Shown here: in pieces, positions 49,296-62,570 of the stretch
How positions within the stretch are numbered: the stretch's first letter is position 1
Layout of the letters: the number at the start of each line of letters is the position of its first letter
Source: Holothuria scabra
Taxonomy: Eukaryota > Echinodermata > Holothuroidea > Aspidochirotida > Holothuriidae
DNA length: 64,000 nt
Direction of reading: 5' to 3'
Assembly (NCBI GenBank): GCA_037179385.1
Contig: CM074195.1
Coordinates: 30,522,222-30,586,221 of the forward strand
The notes under the pieces: generated by a model
Database searches by the model: none
What the model was told of the DNA's origin: nothing
What the model saw: the letters and a program-made list of their open reading frames with translations, nothing else
Translations under genes and position numbers: made by a program

Positions 49296-49757
49296 GCTGG
49301 GTCAGATCTTAAGGGGACATCATCTAAAAAGCTACCTAAGGTCAACATTCACATATTTGAATATAACTCTACGTTGGTCGTTGAAAAAATTCATACAAAA
49401 ATATCACGGTAAACTTAAACAGCGCCCGCAACAATATATATGGTATCTTTAATAATGTGCGACGTATGCACAAGTCTTAATTAAATATTTTATTTTTAAA
49501 AGGTATTTTGCAATAATTTTATGTCGAATTAAGGTACATTTTTAGACGACGCTGATATAACCCCTATTTTTTCACGTTCAAATATATATAACATGCATTG
49601 GGCCATAGGGATACCGTATAGGCATAACATTACTAAATATGTGTTGAGAAAGGGGTGTAAAAGGCCGATAAATATTTGGTCGACACGATTTTGTCGACCT
49701 AATGTAAATTTCGACCTAAGGTTCATTTTTAGACGATGGAATGTCGACCAAAGGTAG
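49291..49757. other. spacer between the two Penelope-like elements
   Basis: AT-rich. AAGGTACATTTTTAGACGAC and AAGGTTCATTTTTAGACGAT (about 49532 and 49720) repeat each other, and GTCGACC motifs recur. No gene seen. Confidence 0.5.
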
Positions 49758-49769
49758 CACTATATATAT

Positions 49770-52320
49770 ATAAAGTAAAACAAAAACCCAACACACGAGG
49801 ATTCAGTTTAATTTTCGGGCAGCACAGTACCCTTGAACACAACTCGTACAACACTAAAACAAGAAGCGAACACTACAAGCCTTAAAACGGAAGAACACAC
49901 AAGTCTACGTACATACAGACAAGATTACACGCCTTAGTGAATAAGAAGACCTGAAAAGACGGGAACTTTACACTGGAAGAAAACTCGACAAACAATTAAT
50001 AAAAGTTTAACCAAGCGGAGAGGAGAGATCGAAAAAGAAAGCTCAGTTACGTTTTTGTCTGCTGGAACGGTTTTGGGAGTAAAAAGTGTCGTCCATGTTA
50101 CAGCCATGTGGAACCAAAGTGTTCAATTTCCAAATCCATCGTCTTTCTTTTTAATCTAATAATCTATCTAATTTACGGATATCCAATTTGTCAAACCATT
50201 CTGTTTTCAACACTTCTAAAATCTGAAATTTAAAGTAATCCCCGCCATGAGATTTAAGATGCACATAAAGTGCAGATGTTCCCGATTTAGAGGTTTCTCC
50301 GTTAAAAAATTTGCGAAAGTCAGATTTATGATCATTCATTCTCAACCTTATGTTGTTGGTTTGGCCCACATACTGTTTCCCACAAACCTCACATTGGATC
50401 ATATACACGGCCCACTTAGTGTTACAGTTGGTTCCTTGATTACGACAAGAAAATGTTCTACCATTACTGAAACTAGTTACTTTGTCCGAGGCTATAAAGC
50501 AGTGACGAAGCTGACAACGCTTTCCATTACATTGGCTGGTAAGGGCCACATCCGTGTCTTCAACCGCGTCACGAAGCTTAGCCCGACATAAGAGGCGACC
50601 CAGAATTTTAGCTTGGGAGGATGAAATTACTGGCGGACTCGTAACTAATTTGCGCATACGTTCAGATGTCTGAAGCATAGGTAAATACTTCTCGAGAGTC
50701 CCCTTCATATCTGGTTGGCCGGGGTGAAACTGTACAGTGAAAAAGGTCTTTTTGACATCACTTCTGGGACGCTATTGTGGGTTGTGGTGAGCATCCAATG
50801 CCCGTTTTACTTGCTGTCGCGTTCGCTTTCTCCCATGTCCACGCCGAACAAGATAATCAACCAATTCATTACACCTGGTGTGGGCCGTAGCTGAATCGCT
50901 ACAGATACGAAGTATCCGGAGAGCCTGTGAATACGCGATAGATTTTTTATTATGGTTAGGATGGCAACTGTTCACATGAAGGAACTGGTGAGTATCTGTA
51001 GGCTTACTATATAAATCGGTGGTTATACTGCCATCCTCGTTAAGGGTAACCGAAACATCAAGAAAGTTCACGGACTGGTGTGAGTAATCGTACGTAAACT
51101 GGATAACGGGGTGAACCGTATTGATGTATGAAAGGAACTCAACAAGTTTATCCTTACCCTCTGTCCAAATCATAAAAACGTCATCGATGAACCGGAGCCA
51201 GATGGAAGGTTTAACAGCGCATTGGTTGAACAAGTTCAAAAATAGATAAAAACAGGTTCGCGTAACTAGGGGCTAGTTTAGTTCCAATAGCTGTTCCGCT
51301 TGTTTGAATAAAAAACTCCGAGTTAAATTCGAAAACATTTCGCTTCAGCACCAGCTCCGTCATGTCACAGATACCGGAAATAGTTTCAGCTGGAAAAGAG
51401 CTTTCCTTAAGAACGGTACGGAGGTTTGCAAGTCCATCATTATGCGGCATACTGGGGTACAATGCTGTTACGTCAATCGTACATAAGATGGAACCTGGAG
51501 GAATAGGACAGAGAGCGCGCAGCTTGACAAGAAAGTCTGACGTATCACGTATATAGGACGGAATCCTGGGCACCAGAGGTTGAATGAAATGGTCCACAAT
51601 TTCCGACAATCCCTCTGTGGGTGACCCACTCCCTGATACCACAGGTCTCCCTGGACATCCTCTTTTATGCACCTTCGGAAGTAGGTAAAAACGTGCCGGT
51701 TTAGATTCAGAAGGTTCGGTGAAACTAGCCATATCTTCCGTAATGACACGTGTATTTTGAAGACGTGCGAGGATGTCACTGACCTCTTTTATGACGTCTG
51801 TGCAAACACTTTTGGGAACTCGCTTATACACGCTCGTGTCACTAAGTTGACGGTATCTCTCCGCTACGTACCTATCCCTTGACATAACAACAACAGCTGA
51901 CCCAATGTCAGCCTCGCGTATAACTATATCAATGTTCTGCTGGAGAGAACGGAGGGCCCGACGTTCCTCGGATGTAAGGTTAGGAACGGTCCTTCGTTCA
52001 GGGGCGCTCATTATTTCTGAGTCAACCACGGAGAGATACATATCTAAAGCTTTGTCACGATTAGGAGGTGGAGTCCAGGTGGACTTTTTGCGAAATTTGA
52101 GAGCTTCCGAATCAGACGGAGATTCAACATCAGCAAAATACTCACTGAGCCGAAGTGTCCAATCAAACCGACGCACACTTTCCGGACTTGTGTGTTCTTC
52201 CGTTTTAAGGCTTGTAGTGTTCGCTTTTTGTTTTAGTGTTGTACGAGTTGGGTTCAAGGGTACTGTGCTGCCCGGAAATTAAACTGAATCCTCGTGTGTT
52301 GGGTTTTTGTTTTACTTTAT
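49770..52320 (-). mobile_element. Penelope-like retroelement 2 with 136-bp inverted arms
   Basis: A second Penelope-like element on the minus strand, so its 3' end faces that of element 1. Arms 49770-49905 and 52185-52320 have the same length and differ at only a few positions. TA tracts flank both sides (49758-49770 and from 52357). The protein differs strongly from element 1, so it is a different lineage and not a duplicate. The coding region is disrupted. Confidence 0.9.
50151..52257 (-). pseudogene. broken Penelope-like RT / GIY-YIG polyprotein 2
   Basis: On the minus strand, in order: LRLSEYFADVES; IREADIGSAVVVMSRDRYVA; RFYLLPKVHKRGCPGRPVVS; the RT motifs TIDVTALYPSMP and TSGTAIGTKLAPSYANLF; then, after a frameshift near 51220, the catalytic FIDDVFMIW, VNFLDVSV and SKPTDTHQFLHV. 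An in-frame stop follows HHNPQ near 50772. The same frame then gives the GIY-YIG domain (WAVYMIQCEVCGKQYVGQTN...NDHKSDFRKF). One frameshift and one stop therefore separate the catalytic parts. Confidence 0.86.
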
Positions 52321-52356
52321 CTGAAGTGCCTGATATGATGCGTCTTTTTGGACTAT

Positions 52357-52545
<189 letters not shown>

Positions 52546-55500
52546 GGGGGGCGGCGCATCGCGCGTCGAAAACTAAATTTTCCTTATCCTTTTGTAGACT
52601 TGTGAGACTTCAGGTTAACAATCTCCATCGCGGACACCGGCCACCCCCTGTCGAAATGAACTTGGCGCCATCCGTTCCCCCTCGTGTATCTCTGTATGGT
52701 CATTAAAGTACGCCCATATTCTTCTGATTAATTGGTGTTTCTTGAGGCTGAGTAGTCATTGGTGTGTGAAAAAGGTCGGTTCTAGACAGTTAATTTTTCA
52801 CCGTATGAAATAATTCACCGGGGACGGGGAGTAAACCACAAACAATAAAGTACAACTCTTAGTATAGAACACACGCTAGAGGGTAACAGGAAATGACGAG
52901 TCATTGCTGGTAGCGAATTGCCAGTCTTGCTGTAAGTCCAAAGTTTTAGTTGACAATACCACGACGTTCGTAAAGACTTCTGTACCCACGCCCACTACAT
53001 GTTTTCAAATTTGTTTTCGGTACGGAACATCTGGTACGCACGGTCTAGTTGGCAAGCGCCCTCTAAGACGTACTATAATGTCTTGGCAGCCGGGGCTCTG
53101 AAAAATGAAGAATTCGGAAATTTGCCATTTTTGAAACTAAGACTACTGTGTGGTTTAAACAACTCATGGAATTACGAAATTGCAAATTTTCTCCATTAGA
53201 AGTTCCTTATTTGTCATTATTTATTTAAAAAATAGCAAAATTTTCCGCGCGCTTCCCACGTTGCATATTGAAATTTCTAAGCAAAGGTGCTCACTAGTAC
53301 CTTCAGTTTGGTAAACTATTGGTAAACTTTTCCGAGCTCTGGAAGTGACAAAGTCGAAAATTTGCTACATGTGACACCATATCATCAAGTGACAACGGTA
53401 ACTACAGTGCTTTTCATAAATTTTCATAAAATTCCAAATTTCCCCAATTGAAACCCGTGATATGAAAAATTTCCTCTGAGAACCTCATTTCATAGGCGTT
53501 GGATAACATTATGTAGCAACAAATTCTTCAGCAATCCCCCAACTCTACAAACTCCTTGACAGGAAACCCAGAATCCCAACTTTTCTGTAATGCAAGCATA
53601 TTATCACATATTTGAAAAAGGACAAAAATTTCCGCGCGCTGCAAATTATGTCCCTATAGTACAGTGGTGTAAACACATTAAAAAATCGTAAACATTTGGA
53701 TGCTTGCCCATCCCCCTTCCCGCAAAAACATCTAGCTACGCCGCTGTAGATTCCTTACCAGGACAGGAGAAAAAAATTTGGCCAGATACCCCCTTCCCCC
53801 CACTTTGAAAATCAAGTCGACGCCCCTGTGTCTTGGGATTTCGTAAAGATATTTAAAACTCTCCTTGATGGGTGTATAGTTCTACCTAACTTTTCTTATA
53901 GCTCGAGATCAAAACAGTCATGACACAACTTTTTCGTTTTTGATATTATAGAGCAATTCATTCCATTTCTTTGGTCAAGTGTCAAAACTGAATTGAGCCA
54001 AACTATTGAGATGGGCTAAAGTAGCTCGTGTAAAAGGGATTTTCAACCAGTCACCGCATAGTTTTGGCTATTAAAAAAATGAAACGATTGAAAAAATAAT
54101 GAAAAGTCCAATGTCAAAATCTAAACAAGCCAAACGTTTCTCTGTAATGTGTGTCCATTTGATTCGCAGCAGGTTCTCTGTTAGTTCCTACTCCGATAAA
54201 AGCCATGTAACATGGTAAAAAAAACCTTCCTGGAATTATTTTTCGACAATATGCATTCTATTAATATTTTTGAACCTTCTATTTGATTTGGCGATATGTA
54301 GGCGTTTATCAAACTAGCAATCCGCACAAAACTGATGGGATAACAAAGTTAGGATCAGCTGTCATAAACGTATTACTGAGCTATACAGCTTTTAAAAAAA
54401 TCTGACTGTCCCTGTCTGCGTGGAACTCACAAGCGTGAAATATCAGACGAACAGATTTGAAGGGATCTTTCGTATTCTTGTCAGTTTTCTATATTTAATA
54501 TTTTCGCTATAGGTTATTGATATTCTTTGCATGATCGCTTTTCGTCCATTTGCCAATATTCATGTGTACTATTTGCTATCGGTCAGTCTAGAACGGGACT
54601 ATGCAAAACCGGCCGATGATACAGAATTCCGAACTTCAGTAGATTGGTTAGTGACGTTTGTTTTCCCCTCCTGAATGTATAGAATGAACCTTTTGGGAGC
54701 ATAACACCTTCGGGGTAACGTTTGAAAACGCTCCTTGGCTCTTCTCCGTATAGTCAAGAGGGTTCTGGAAAAGTACATTGCCTGATCGTCAGATCAATGA
54801 ATTTTAGTAAGAAAATCCAATTTGGGAAAACGTTTACGGAAATGGTGACTCCGAAGAGGTACGTACGTCAGCAGGTTAGCACGCCACGGTTGAAAAAAAA
54901 AAAACAAGTTGTAGAGGGGATTTTGTTCTTACTAAACCTTGTCCATATAACCCTTTCATATTTTGCTTCCTAAATTTTCTCAATTTAAAGAAAGAAAGAT
55001 TGGTTTCTCCCAAAACGGGGAAATCTCCCAGAGAACCAGACTGGTGTACAATTATAGAGATCTTATCTCAGTCTCCGAACATTTACGAGAGGAGCTCAAG
55101 ACTTCAGGCACAATCCTTCCATAAAATTGCAGTCTTCGGAGCTGGACCCCTATTACTGAAATGACCCATGCATCGTTACCTCCGAATCATTCATCGCAGG
55201 AGGAAAGAGATTTCTATATCGGTTTTATCGATAAACGATCAGTTTTGGACAAGAATCCTTCATAAAACCTAATGGCTTATACTTATCATGATTTCGTGAC
55301 ATTCAAAAATTAAATGACTTTTTCTATTTTAAATGACTTTTCTATTTTATAAGTCCATTAATGTTTTATTAATTTATTTATTTATTTTTAAAGGAGCAGC
55401 TTAAATTCCATTTTATAGAAAAAAATCATTATTTCCATACAGAAGCAAATATGCCCCTGCAATAAACATATATTTACAAAGGTTTTTGATTGTACTAATT

Positions 55501-56080
55501 GTAACTGCTATGCCCTTTAAGTGTATGACCTATTGTGCTGGAAACCAGACAAACAACAATAGAAAAGGAGCTCAAAATTATCTTGCATAAAATACAGAAA
55601 AAATATTAAAAAGTGTTTACAATTTGACTCCTTGGCAGTGGAAGTAAACTTCAATAAACCAGATTGTCAGAAAGTACAAAATGGTACCAAAACAAAAGAT
55701 GTGACAGAAGGGGATTTTTTTTTTTAAAGTTATTCATTTCGAACGTAACTTCGCGATACAAAGGAAAAATGTCAGTGATATTTCCAATATATAGCGGTGG
55801 ACTAGATAAGTCTAACCCTTTTTTTTTCTTTTTTCATTCTTTTGTCGGAAAAGAAATTAATTTCTGTCCTGAAACATTCAAACATAACAAATATTTGAAA
55901 AAAAATATATAAAATTTACAAGGATTTAAAAATTATAATCATATAACGATAGGCCTATCTAAAAAAAAAAAAAAAAACAGAATGTACACATTTCTATGCA
56001 AAAACGAAAAATGGAAACACGGATTAATTTTAAAGTATTTACAGTTTGATCAATTTAACTTACATTGCATTTAAACACTT
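52546..56080. other. gene-poor region
   Basis: AT-rich. Near 53700-53760 the complement reads CAGCGGCGTAGCTAGATG, an end motif shared with the elements at 60361 and 62560. No gene recognised. Confidence 0.55.
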
Positions 56081-56084
56081 TACA

Positions 56085-56390
56085 AGTTATTACACTCAAA
56101 GTCAAAACAGTGGGAACTAAGTCACTCTCTAATAGAGAGAAAAGTGTCAATTCACTACAATATAGTGAAATATACTCCAAGAAGAGTGAAATTCACCGCA
56201 AAACAGTGAAGTTCTATTCTTTTAGGAGTGTCTACAGTCATTACTCTTTAAAAAAGGGATCATTGCAGGCACTATTGAAAGAGTGAATTTTCACTCTTTT
56301 TGGAGTGACTTTCGCTTCTCTTGGAGTGAATTCACATTTTTCACTCTATCGGAGGGTGACTTTGTTCACTATTTAGAGTGTACATAGTTT
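56085..56390. repeat. AGAGTGA/TCACTCT palindromic repeat
   Basis: Many direct and inverted copies of GAGTGA and TCACTCT with AGAGTGTACA near the end. MITE-like, with no coding capacity. Confidence 0.5.
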
Positions 56391-56519
56391 TTTCTGTACA
56401 AATACATTTCAACAGTTTTTCTCAGTAAAGAACTTACTCTACTTTATCATGAAAACTTAAAGAAGGTGAGTTACAGTCTGGGAGCTTATGTTTCAAATTA
56501 TAAATAAGCTGACAAGTCC

Positions 56520-56935
56520 TCATAAAAAATGACTTAGTCTTTAGTCCAATTAGGGAACGTATCAATTTCAAAAATTCTCATGGTAACATATAAATGTATT
56601 CATAGACTTGCTCTTCGCTACTTGCATGAGCTTATTCAGGTATATGCTCCAGCTCGAAGTCTTCGCTCTAGTTTGAAATCATTACTTTCTCCACCACATG
56701 TCTGTACAAAATCTTATGGAAATCGTTCTTTCCAGTCACCATCTGCCTTTCTCTGGAACAGTCTGCCAAGCCATGTTAAAGAAGTACAGTGTTTATCTCA
56801 ATTTAAGACATTATTGAAGTCTCACCTTTTCTCACTATTGTAGTCTCTTTTCTTTCTTCTTTTCAGCGCATAGCGACTTTAGTGTAATTTGCGCTATATA
56901 AGATCTGTTTATTTTTATTATTATTATCCATATAT
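56520..56935 (+). mobile_element. 3' end of a LINE (L2/CR1-like)
   Basis: An 87-codon frame at 56580-56843 encodes LRYLHELIQVYAPARSLRSS and SAFLWNSLPSHV...FKTLLKSHLF, the C-terminal tail typical of such ORF2 proteins. It is followed by GCGCTATATAAGATCTG and (TTA)n, an L2-type 3' end. Confidence 0.75.
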
Positions 56936-56999
56936 TGGAAAAAAATTCCTTAGTCAACCTACTATGGTCTATTTCAATCCTATCCCTAACATTTTTTTT

Positions 57000-58880
57000 A
57001 TCCTTAAAGGAGGAACTTTATTCATGTCATGTTTTTGCATGTAGGACACATACAAGATAAATGAAAAACAAGAGAGGACTTAATATCCCTCCTGAGAGTA
57101 AACACAATACAGAAGTTAAAAAATGGATATGCTGAAGGAAAACTTTATTTCCGCCTAGTTCGCAAAATATTTTTTTTTAAAGATTTTTTTAAGAAAAGCA
57201 CTTTATTTTCATCTTGATGAAACATATATACATTGCACAAAATACATATCACACAATTGGAAAATAAATAGAATAATTACGAGTATTTACAAAGTTCAAA
57301 TAAATTGCAGGAATAATTATCAGTCAGTTTGCGAAATACTTTTTTTCCCTTGAAGGAAGAACTTCATTACGATCCTGAACAAAAATACATATATACTGTA
57401 CAGAACAAATTTTTATAAATAAAATATATACAACTTTTTACAGATTGGTTCATATAAATTACAACAAAAATACAAAAAAAAAAAAGATTATTATAGGAGA
57501 AAATGCAACATAGAATAATTTGTAGGCGTACATAATTATTTATATATACATAGATATTTGTGGAAATCTGAAAGTATTGTGACCATATAGTTAACTAAAA
57601 CAGAAAGAAAAGTCTCTGATCATTTATTTTAAGGAAGGAATTTCCCTAAACCCTCACTTTAAAAAAAAAAAAATGGGGATGATGACAACCTCATGTGATC
57701 TGCCATTACTCGTAACTTTATTTCATTGACAATATCGAGCATCATCTACAGCCAAGATTTTGCAACCTCCTGGAAAACAAAGGTACATCTAGATTTCCAC
57801 ACAATAAAGTTTCTTCACGGAAGAATTATTATTTACATCTTGATACTAAACAAAGGCTGAAATAATAAAATAATGTAATATTTCGAAATATTTACTGTGA
57901 TTAATTTAACTTAACGTTTTTTAACACTAACGTACCATAAGTGAAATTACATATAGATACTAATTACCACACCTTTCCGTAAAGAAGAGCTTCATTATTT
58001 AACATATTTGGGATATTTACAGCGTAACTTCCACCAATTTAAATTAAACAAATTTAAAATAAATTTTGTCACCACACAAAGAAACAAAAGGACATTTCCC
58101 TGTCCAGACTTTCTCAAATTTAGCGCTGGGTAAACGATATAGATCAGCCCTACTTCTCTGTTTAACATAATTAATGATTAAAGACGCGTGCGTGACTGGA
58201 AGACCTTAATACATCATATGAACTTCCAACAAATGAATTTTAAAATACATAGTACATATCACAGCCTTCTGAACACTACCCTGAATAACCTTTTAAAATG
58301 TTCTTCGCCCAAATGACTGCAAGACTAGTTTCTTTTATGAAAGAAGAACTTTATTCCCCCTGAGCATACAAACAGAGGTAGCAGGACTAATTTGAGAGCA
58401 CTCCCAGAATATATGGTGAACAGTTTCAACAACATTGCAATTCCGATAAGGGCAAATACCATTCCCCAAACTCCAATGAGCAGAACAGTTTGTTCTTTTT
58501 CTTTTTTACTTCCTTGGAAGGAAGAAATTCATTAAGATCTTGAACATAGATACATATACAGCATACAGGACTGGAGACCACCTCTATCTTTACCCAACGT
58601 GAAAATATTTCCAGAAACTATGGCGGGTTAGCTGTTTCCACATATGAAGTCGTATAAAATAGATGTGATTTCTCGTAAAAGGCTGGACGGAAATGGAAAA
58701 ACTGGAGCAACATTGTAGAAAAGCGGGAACGTAAATTTCCTTGGAAGGAACGGTTTTTTTAATCTTTTTCCCCGAAAGGAAGAAATTTATTTACAACTTG
58801 AGCATATATAGATATATAAACAGGACTAGTTGAATAAATATAATATTTGCAAGTAACTATGTACATTATGATTTCTTAAT
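57000..58880 (-). repeat. cluster of short repeats with a GGAAGAACTTTATT core
   Basis: Units occur near 57002, 57185, 57345, 57978, 58335, 58505 and 58768, each roughly GGAAGAACTTTATT...CTTGA.CATA.ATACATAT. More copies lie near 55390, 63310 and 63480. All point the same way. Read on the minus strand, the core becomes AATAAAGTTCTTCC, like a retroelement 3' end. Unit borders are approximate. Confidence 0.55.
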
Positions 58881-59273
58881 CTCATTTTCCCCGTTTATCA
58901 GTAATAACGTAATTCCATGCTTGCATTTTAACATTTCATTTTAAATTAAAAATACCGGAAAAAACCGGGAAATATCCTACTTTTGTTTTAAAAATGAAAC
59001 GCAATTATTTATTCTTCGGCATCAAGTGACAAGGGCAGCCTTGTCTGAGACCTCTTTTTAAATTTACAAGTTCTGAAAGATTTCCATTAATTAGTAAACA
59101 ACTATAAATACTTTTAAACAAGATGGAAACCCACCTCTAAAAATTTTTGCCAAAGTTGAATTTCCTTAGAACTTTCATTAGGAAAGACCAGTCAACCAGA
59201 TAGACAAAAAGCAACCTGGAAGTGACCTGAATTAAAGGTCATTTTGCATCAGTACGTAAACAAGTAAAATAGT

Positions 59274-59345
59274 GGGCCTATCCGGGAATTGAACCCGGGA
59301 CCTCTCGCACCCTAAGCGAGAATCATACCACTAGACCAACAGGCC
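59274..59345 (-). tRNA. tRNA-Pro (AGG)
   Basis: 72-nt cloverleaf on the minus strand. The acceptor GGCCTGT pairs with ATAGGCC (one G-U). The D arm contains TGGTCTAGTGGTATGA (A box). The anticodon stem CTCGC/GCGAG holds loop TTAGGGT with anticodon AGG. The T arm is CCCGGGTTCAATTCCCGG (B box). There is no intron. TTTT at 59269-59266 on the minus strand is a Pol III stop. It looks intact. Confidence 0.95.
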
Positions 59346-59354
59346 ACTGACAAT

Positions 59355-59510
59355 GTGTAATTTTTTCAATTTCACTGAATTTGAGGTTTTGAAATTCATG
59401 TAGACAATAAATGAAGACGATTTAAGGTTTATTGACCCTCCACTAATGATTGCTGCTTACAGTCACTAAACACAGGCGCTGATCAGATTCGTCTATAGCT
59501 GAGAACGTAT
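59355..59510 (+). repeat. fragment of the dispersed repeat seen at 6955-7560
   Basis: Shares TTTCACTGAAT, GAAATTCATGTAGACAA, and CAGTCACTAAACACAGG with the agrin intron copy. Confidence 0.5.
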
Positions 59511-59865
59511 CGCTATTGTTTAAATTGAAAAAAAAAAAAAAATGCGGTCCAATTGTGGCTGTTCTTCTATCAGTGGTAAGGTTACTAGTTTACTAGGGTC
59601 AGGTCTGTTTAGAGGTATGGGTTAGATGAGCTTCATAAGCAATTTTCGAAAGTTAAATTTCAGAGTCATTATATGAGTACTAGCCTATTCAACTATGCTT
59701 TGCGGTTTGAGAAAATATTATGTTCTCTCCACGGACTAATGTATATCTTCGATTTCGTCTGAATCTTTGGGCATCCTTCGCATGGGTCGCATGAGCTCCT
59801 CTTTCCTTAGAGGTGGCGGTAAGACCCAATTTGCCAGAACTTTGCAAATAATGACATACTTACGT

Positions 59866-60052
59866 GCAGTGTTGTAATCGAGTATCTAGATTAGTGACTC
59901 GAGTCACCAGTTTTCAAACTTTTAAGTAACTCGAGTCGAGTCACTGATTCGAGTCACTGTACTATTTCAATGGGGAAATTACTCCTAAATTCTGTCGAGT
60001 CACTATCATTTTGACAGGAAGTGACTCGAGTCGTGACATGTTACAACACTGC
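59866..60052. mobile_element. MITE rich in ACTCGAGTCA
   Basis: Ends GCAGTGTTGTAATCGAGT and CGTGACATGTTACAACACTGC are inverted. ACTCGAGTCACT recurs inside. No coding capacity. Confidence 0.65.
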
Positions 60053-60360
60053 TTAGGTGTTCAGTCGAACGAAAAGGGGAAACTAAGCTGTAATGGTACT
60101 ACTAAAAAGACGACATGTACCCGTCGACTGTACCATTTCTGAGGGAGGGTCGATTAGAAAGTACAACTTAAACTCACCCAGAGATAACGGAATAATTTCT
60201 CGGCCGACTAAAGCAAATGTTTTCCAACCAATATTGATTGGAGACAGTAGGGGATTGCAGAGGACAATTGTTTGGATTGTAACTTTTTTTTTATAACTTC
60301 TTCAAAGGACATATCCACCTAATGAGTTTCTGCAGGATCTAATTTAACAACGCAGTAAAC

Positions 60361-62570
60361 AGCGGTGTAGCTACGGGGGGGGGGGGGCAGGGGGAAGGGG
60401 GCAGGGGGCAGGGGGAAGGGGAAGGGGGTAGGGGTAGGGGGAAAGTTGCCCCCTGGAAAATAATTTGGGGAAATTTGATGAAATTGGGGAAATTATGAAT
60501 TTTTGTATTCTAAAAAAAAATTCTTAAAATTTTTGTTAGAATAAGAAATTGTGAGACATTTCTCATACATAATTCGTATTTTCATGCAACAAATTAGCCC
60601 AGAATTCGTCAGTGTCCCATGAACCGGCCCTCCTCGCGTTCCACAGAAACGTCCTCGCAACGTAGCAGACTGAATGTTCTCTTGTATAAGCGCGGGTGTT
60701 ATGATCAGTGCATTTCAGTGCACAGGAAGGTGTTATTCAGGATTTTTTTTTTCTAAAAGTCCCCTCGACTCTCTGGCGAAGAGCCAAGGGTCGAAAACCA
60801 AACATTTACTCCCGGAAGACGGAATTTAACAACAGCTGATACAGTACAACAGTAACACTGGAAGGCTGTAAACCCGATCTTATCCCCTTGTACAGAGTCT
60901 CTGCGTTGTACACTTTGGGAATTCAGTAAAAGGACGCGAAAACTTACAAGTCACTAACGTAGACCCCCGAGGTTATATTGTCCTACAAGCTAGTAGCGGG
61001 AGGGGCTTAAACTTACCGATTTTACTCTGTGTACATAACGATGGATGGGGCTGAAACAATCCATGGCCAACGATAAACTTAACGTTAGTCTAGAAATTAG
61101 AATGAACGGGATCCATGTGCAAACTTAGATTTTGTTACTTAGCCTAATCCTTGGAGGCTTACAGGCTAGTTCGGGAAACTAGCTTTTTGTTCACTTGGGG
61201 TGTAACAATAAACGGGTCCATGAGTACCTTACAGCCTTCTACACTTAACAGACTGCTGTTCTAACAGGATATCCGGTGTGATCGAGCCACTATTAGGCCT
61301 CCTTTCAGTGGCGTACGAAGGGGGACCATTGGACCATGACCACCCCCTCACCAATGCCATTTTTCTTTGTTCTTAAAAATAAGTAGTCAAACTTTAGTAA
61401 CACAGATTTTGCTTCAAAAGATAGCATATGTGGCACCAGATTGCATATAAGGACACCCAATGTTTCAGAAATTTTCAAAGGGGAAGGATGGCCTCTGCAA
61501 GGCCCGTCAGTTATGCCATTTTATTTTTCATTCCTACAATTAGGCAAATTCTGTCAGATTCCAATTTTTACTTAAAAAGGTAGACTCTGTATCCCACTGG
61601 TGGAATCGATTTAAGTAAAGACAACATGTTTAGATTCTCTTTACAAGCATGAATACGCTTTTTTGGCCATCTGAGGGGTCTGATTTTTCGAAATTTTCTT
61701 TACGCTCTGCGCCAACCAATGGTGGCGTTTCGCTCAGTCTTTTGGGCTAAATTACATATTTGGGGTCAAATTAGCTCTTAACTCTCTGATCACTTTGCAG
61801 TTTGCGAACATATTTTGAAGTGAGCATTTTATTGCAAACGACCAAAGAAGATAACGACTCGTTAGATTCTTCGTATGAGTCTGGAAAATGCTATTTCCGG
61901 CCATCTGAGGGGTTTGATTTTTCGAAATTTTCTCTACGCTCCGCGCCAACGCGCCAACCAATGGTGGCGCCCCGCTTAGATAATCTTTATGATAAAATAA
62001 CGTTTTGTGGCCTAGAAAAATCACAAATCCTATACCGATCAATTCTCTTTTATTTTGATCCTAAAAGTGTGCAAATTTAATGACAAGTTTTACTTCGTAA
62101 GGTAGCATAAATGGCATAAGAGTGCATGAAAAGACACAGAAGTTTCAGTTATATCCTCATGAACCACCACGATTCAACTTTTAACACTGTTCATGTCAAA
62201 GTCGAAAATCTTGCACCATTTTGCATCTAGGCTTCTTGAAAACGTCAAAAAATGTCCGGACACCCCTCCCCTTATACCATACTGCATGCCCCCCCCCCCC
62301 CTTCAGAGAAATCCTGCGTTCGCTACTGCGTTAGTACATACAAATAAACCAGATATTGTTGACCAACATAAAATACTTTGTTATTTCCGATTGTTCTTTG
62401 TTATACTTTAAGATTAAAATGCAGGTAATATTGCAAAATGACATGGTATTGTTGTTATACTTGTAAATTTGCATATTTTATATGAAATACATACACAGTG
62501 ACCGGGAAAATTTGGGGGAAATTTCATACCTTTGCCCCTTCTGGAAAAAAATCCTAGCTACGCCACTGGC
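60361..62570. mobile_element. possible nested TIR elements with GTAGCTAC/GTAGCTAG ends
   Basis: The left end AGCGGTGTAGCTACGGGGGG faces a right end whose complement is GCCAGTGGCGTAGCTAGGAT. Inside, 61311-62332 has a similar pair (CAGTGGCGTACGAAGGGGG and the complement CGCAGTAGCGAACGCAGG). Pairing of these ends is inferred. A G-rich tract (60375-60440) sits next to the left end. Confidence 0.35.
61660..61976. repeat. tandem duplication, offset about 236 bp
   Basis: GGCCATCTGAGGGGTxTGATTTTTCGAAATTTTCT and the following CGC.CCAACCAATGGTGGCG segment occur at about 61663 and 61899. Confidence 0.75.
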
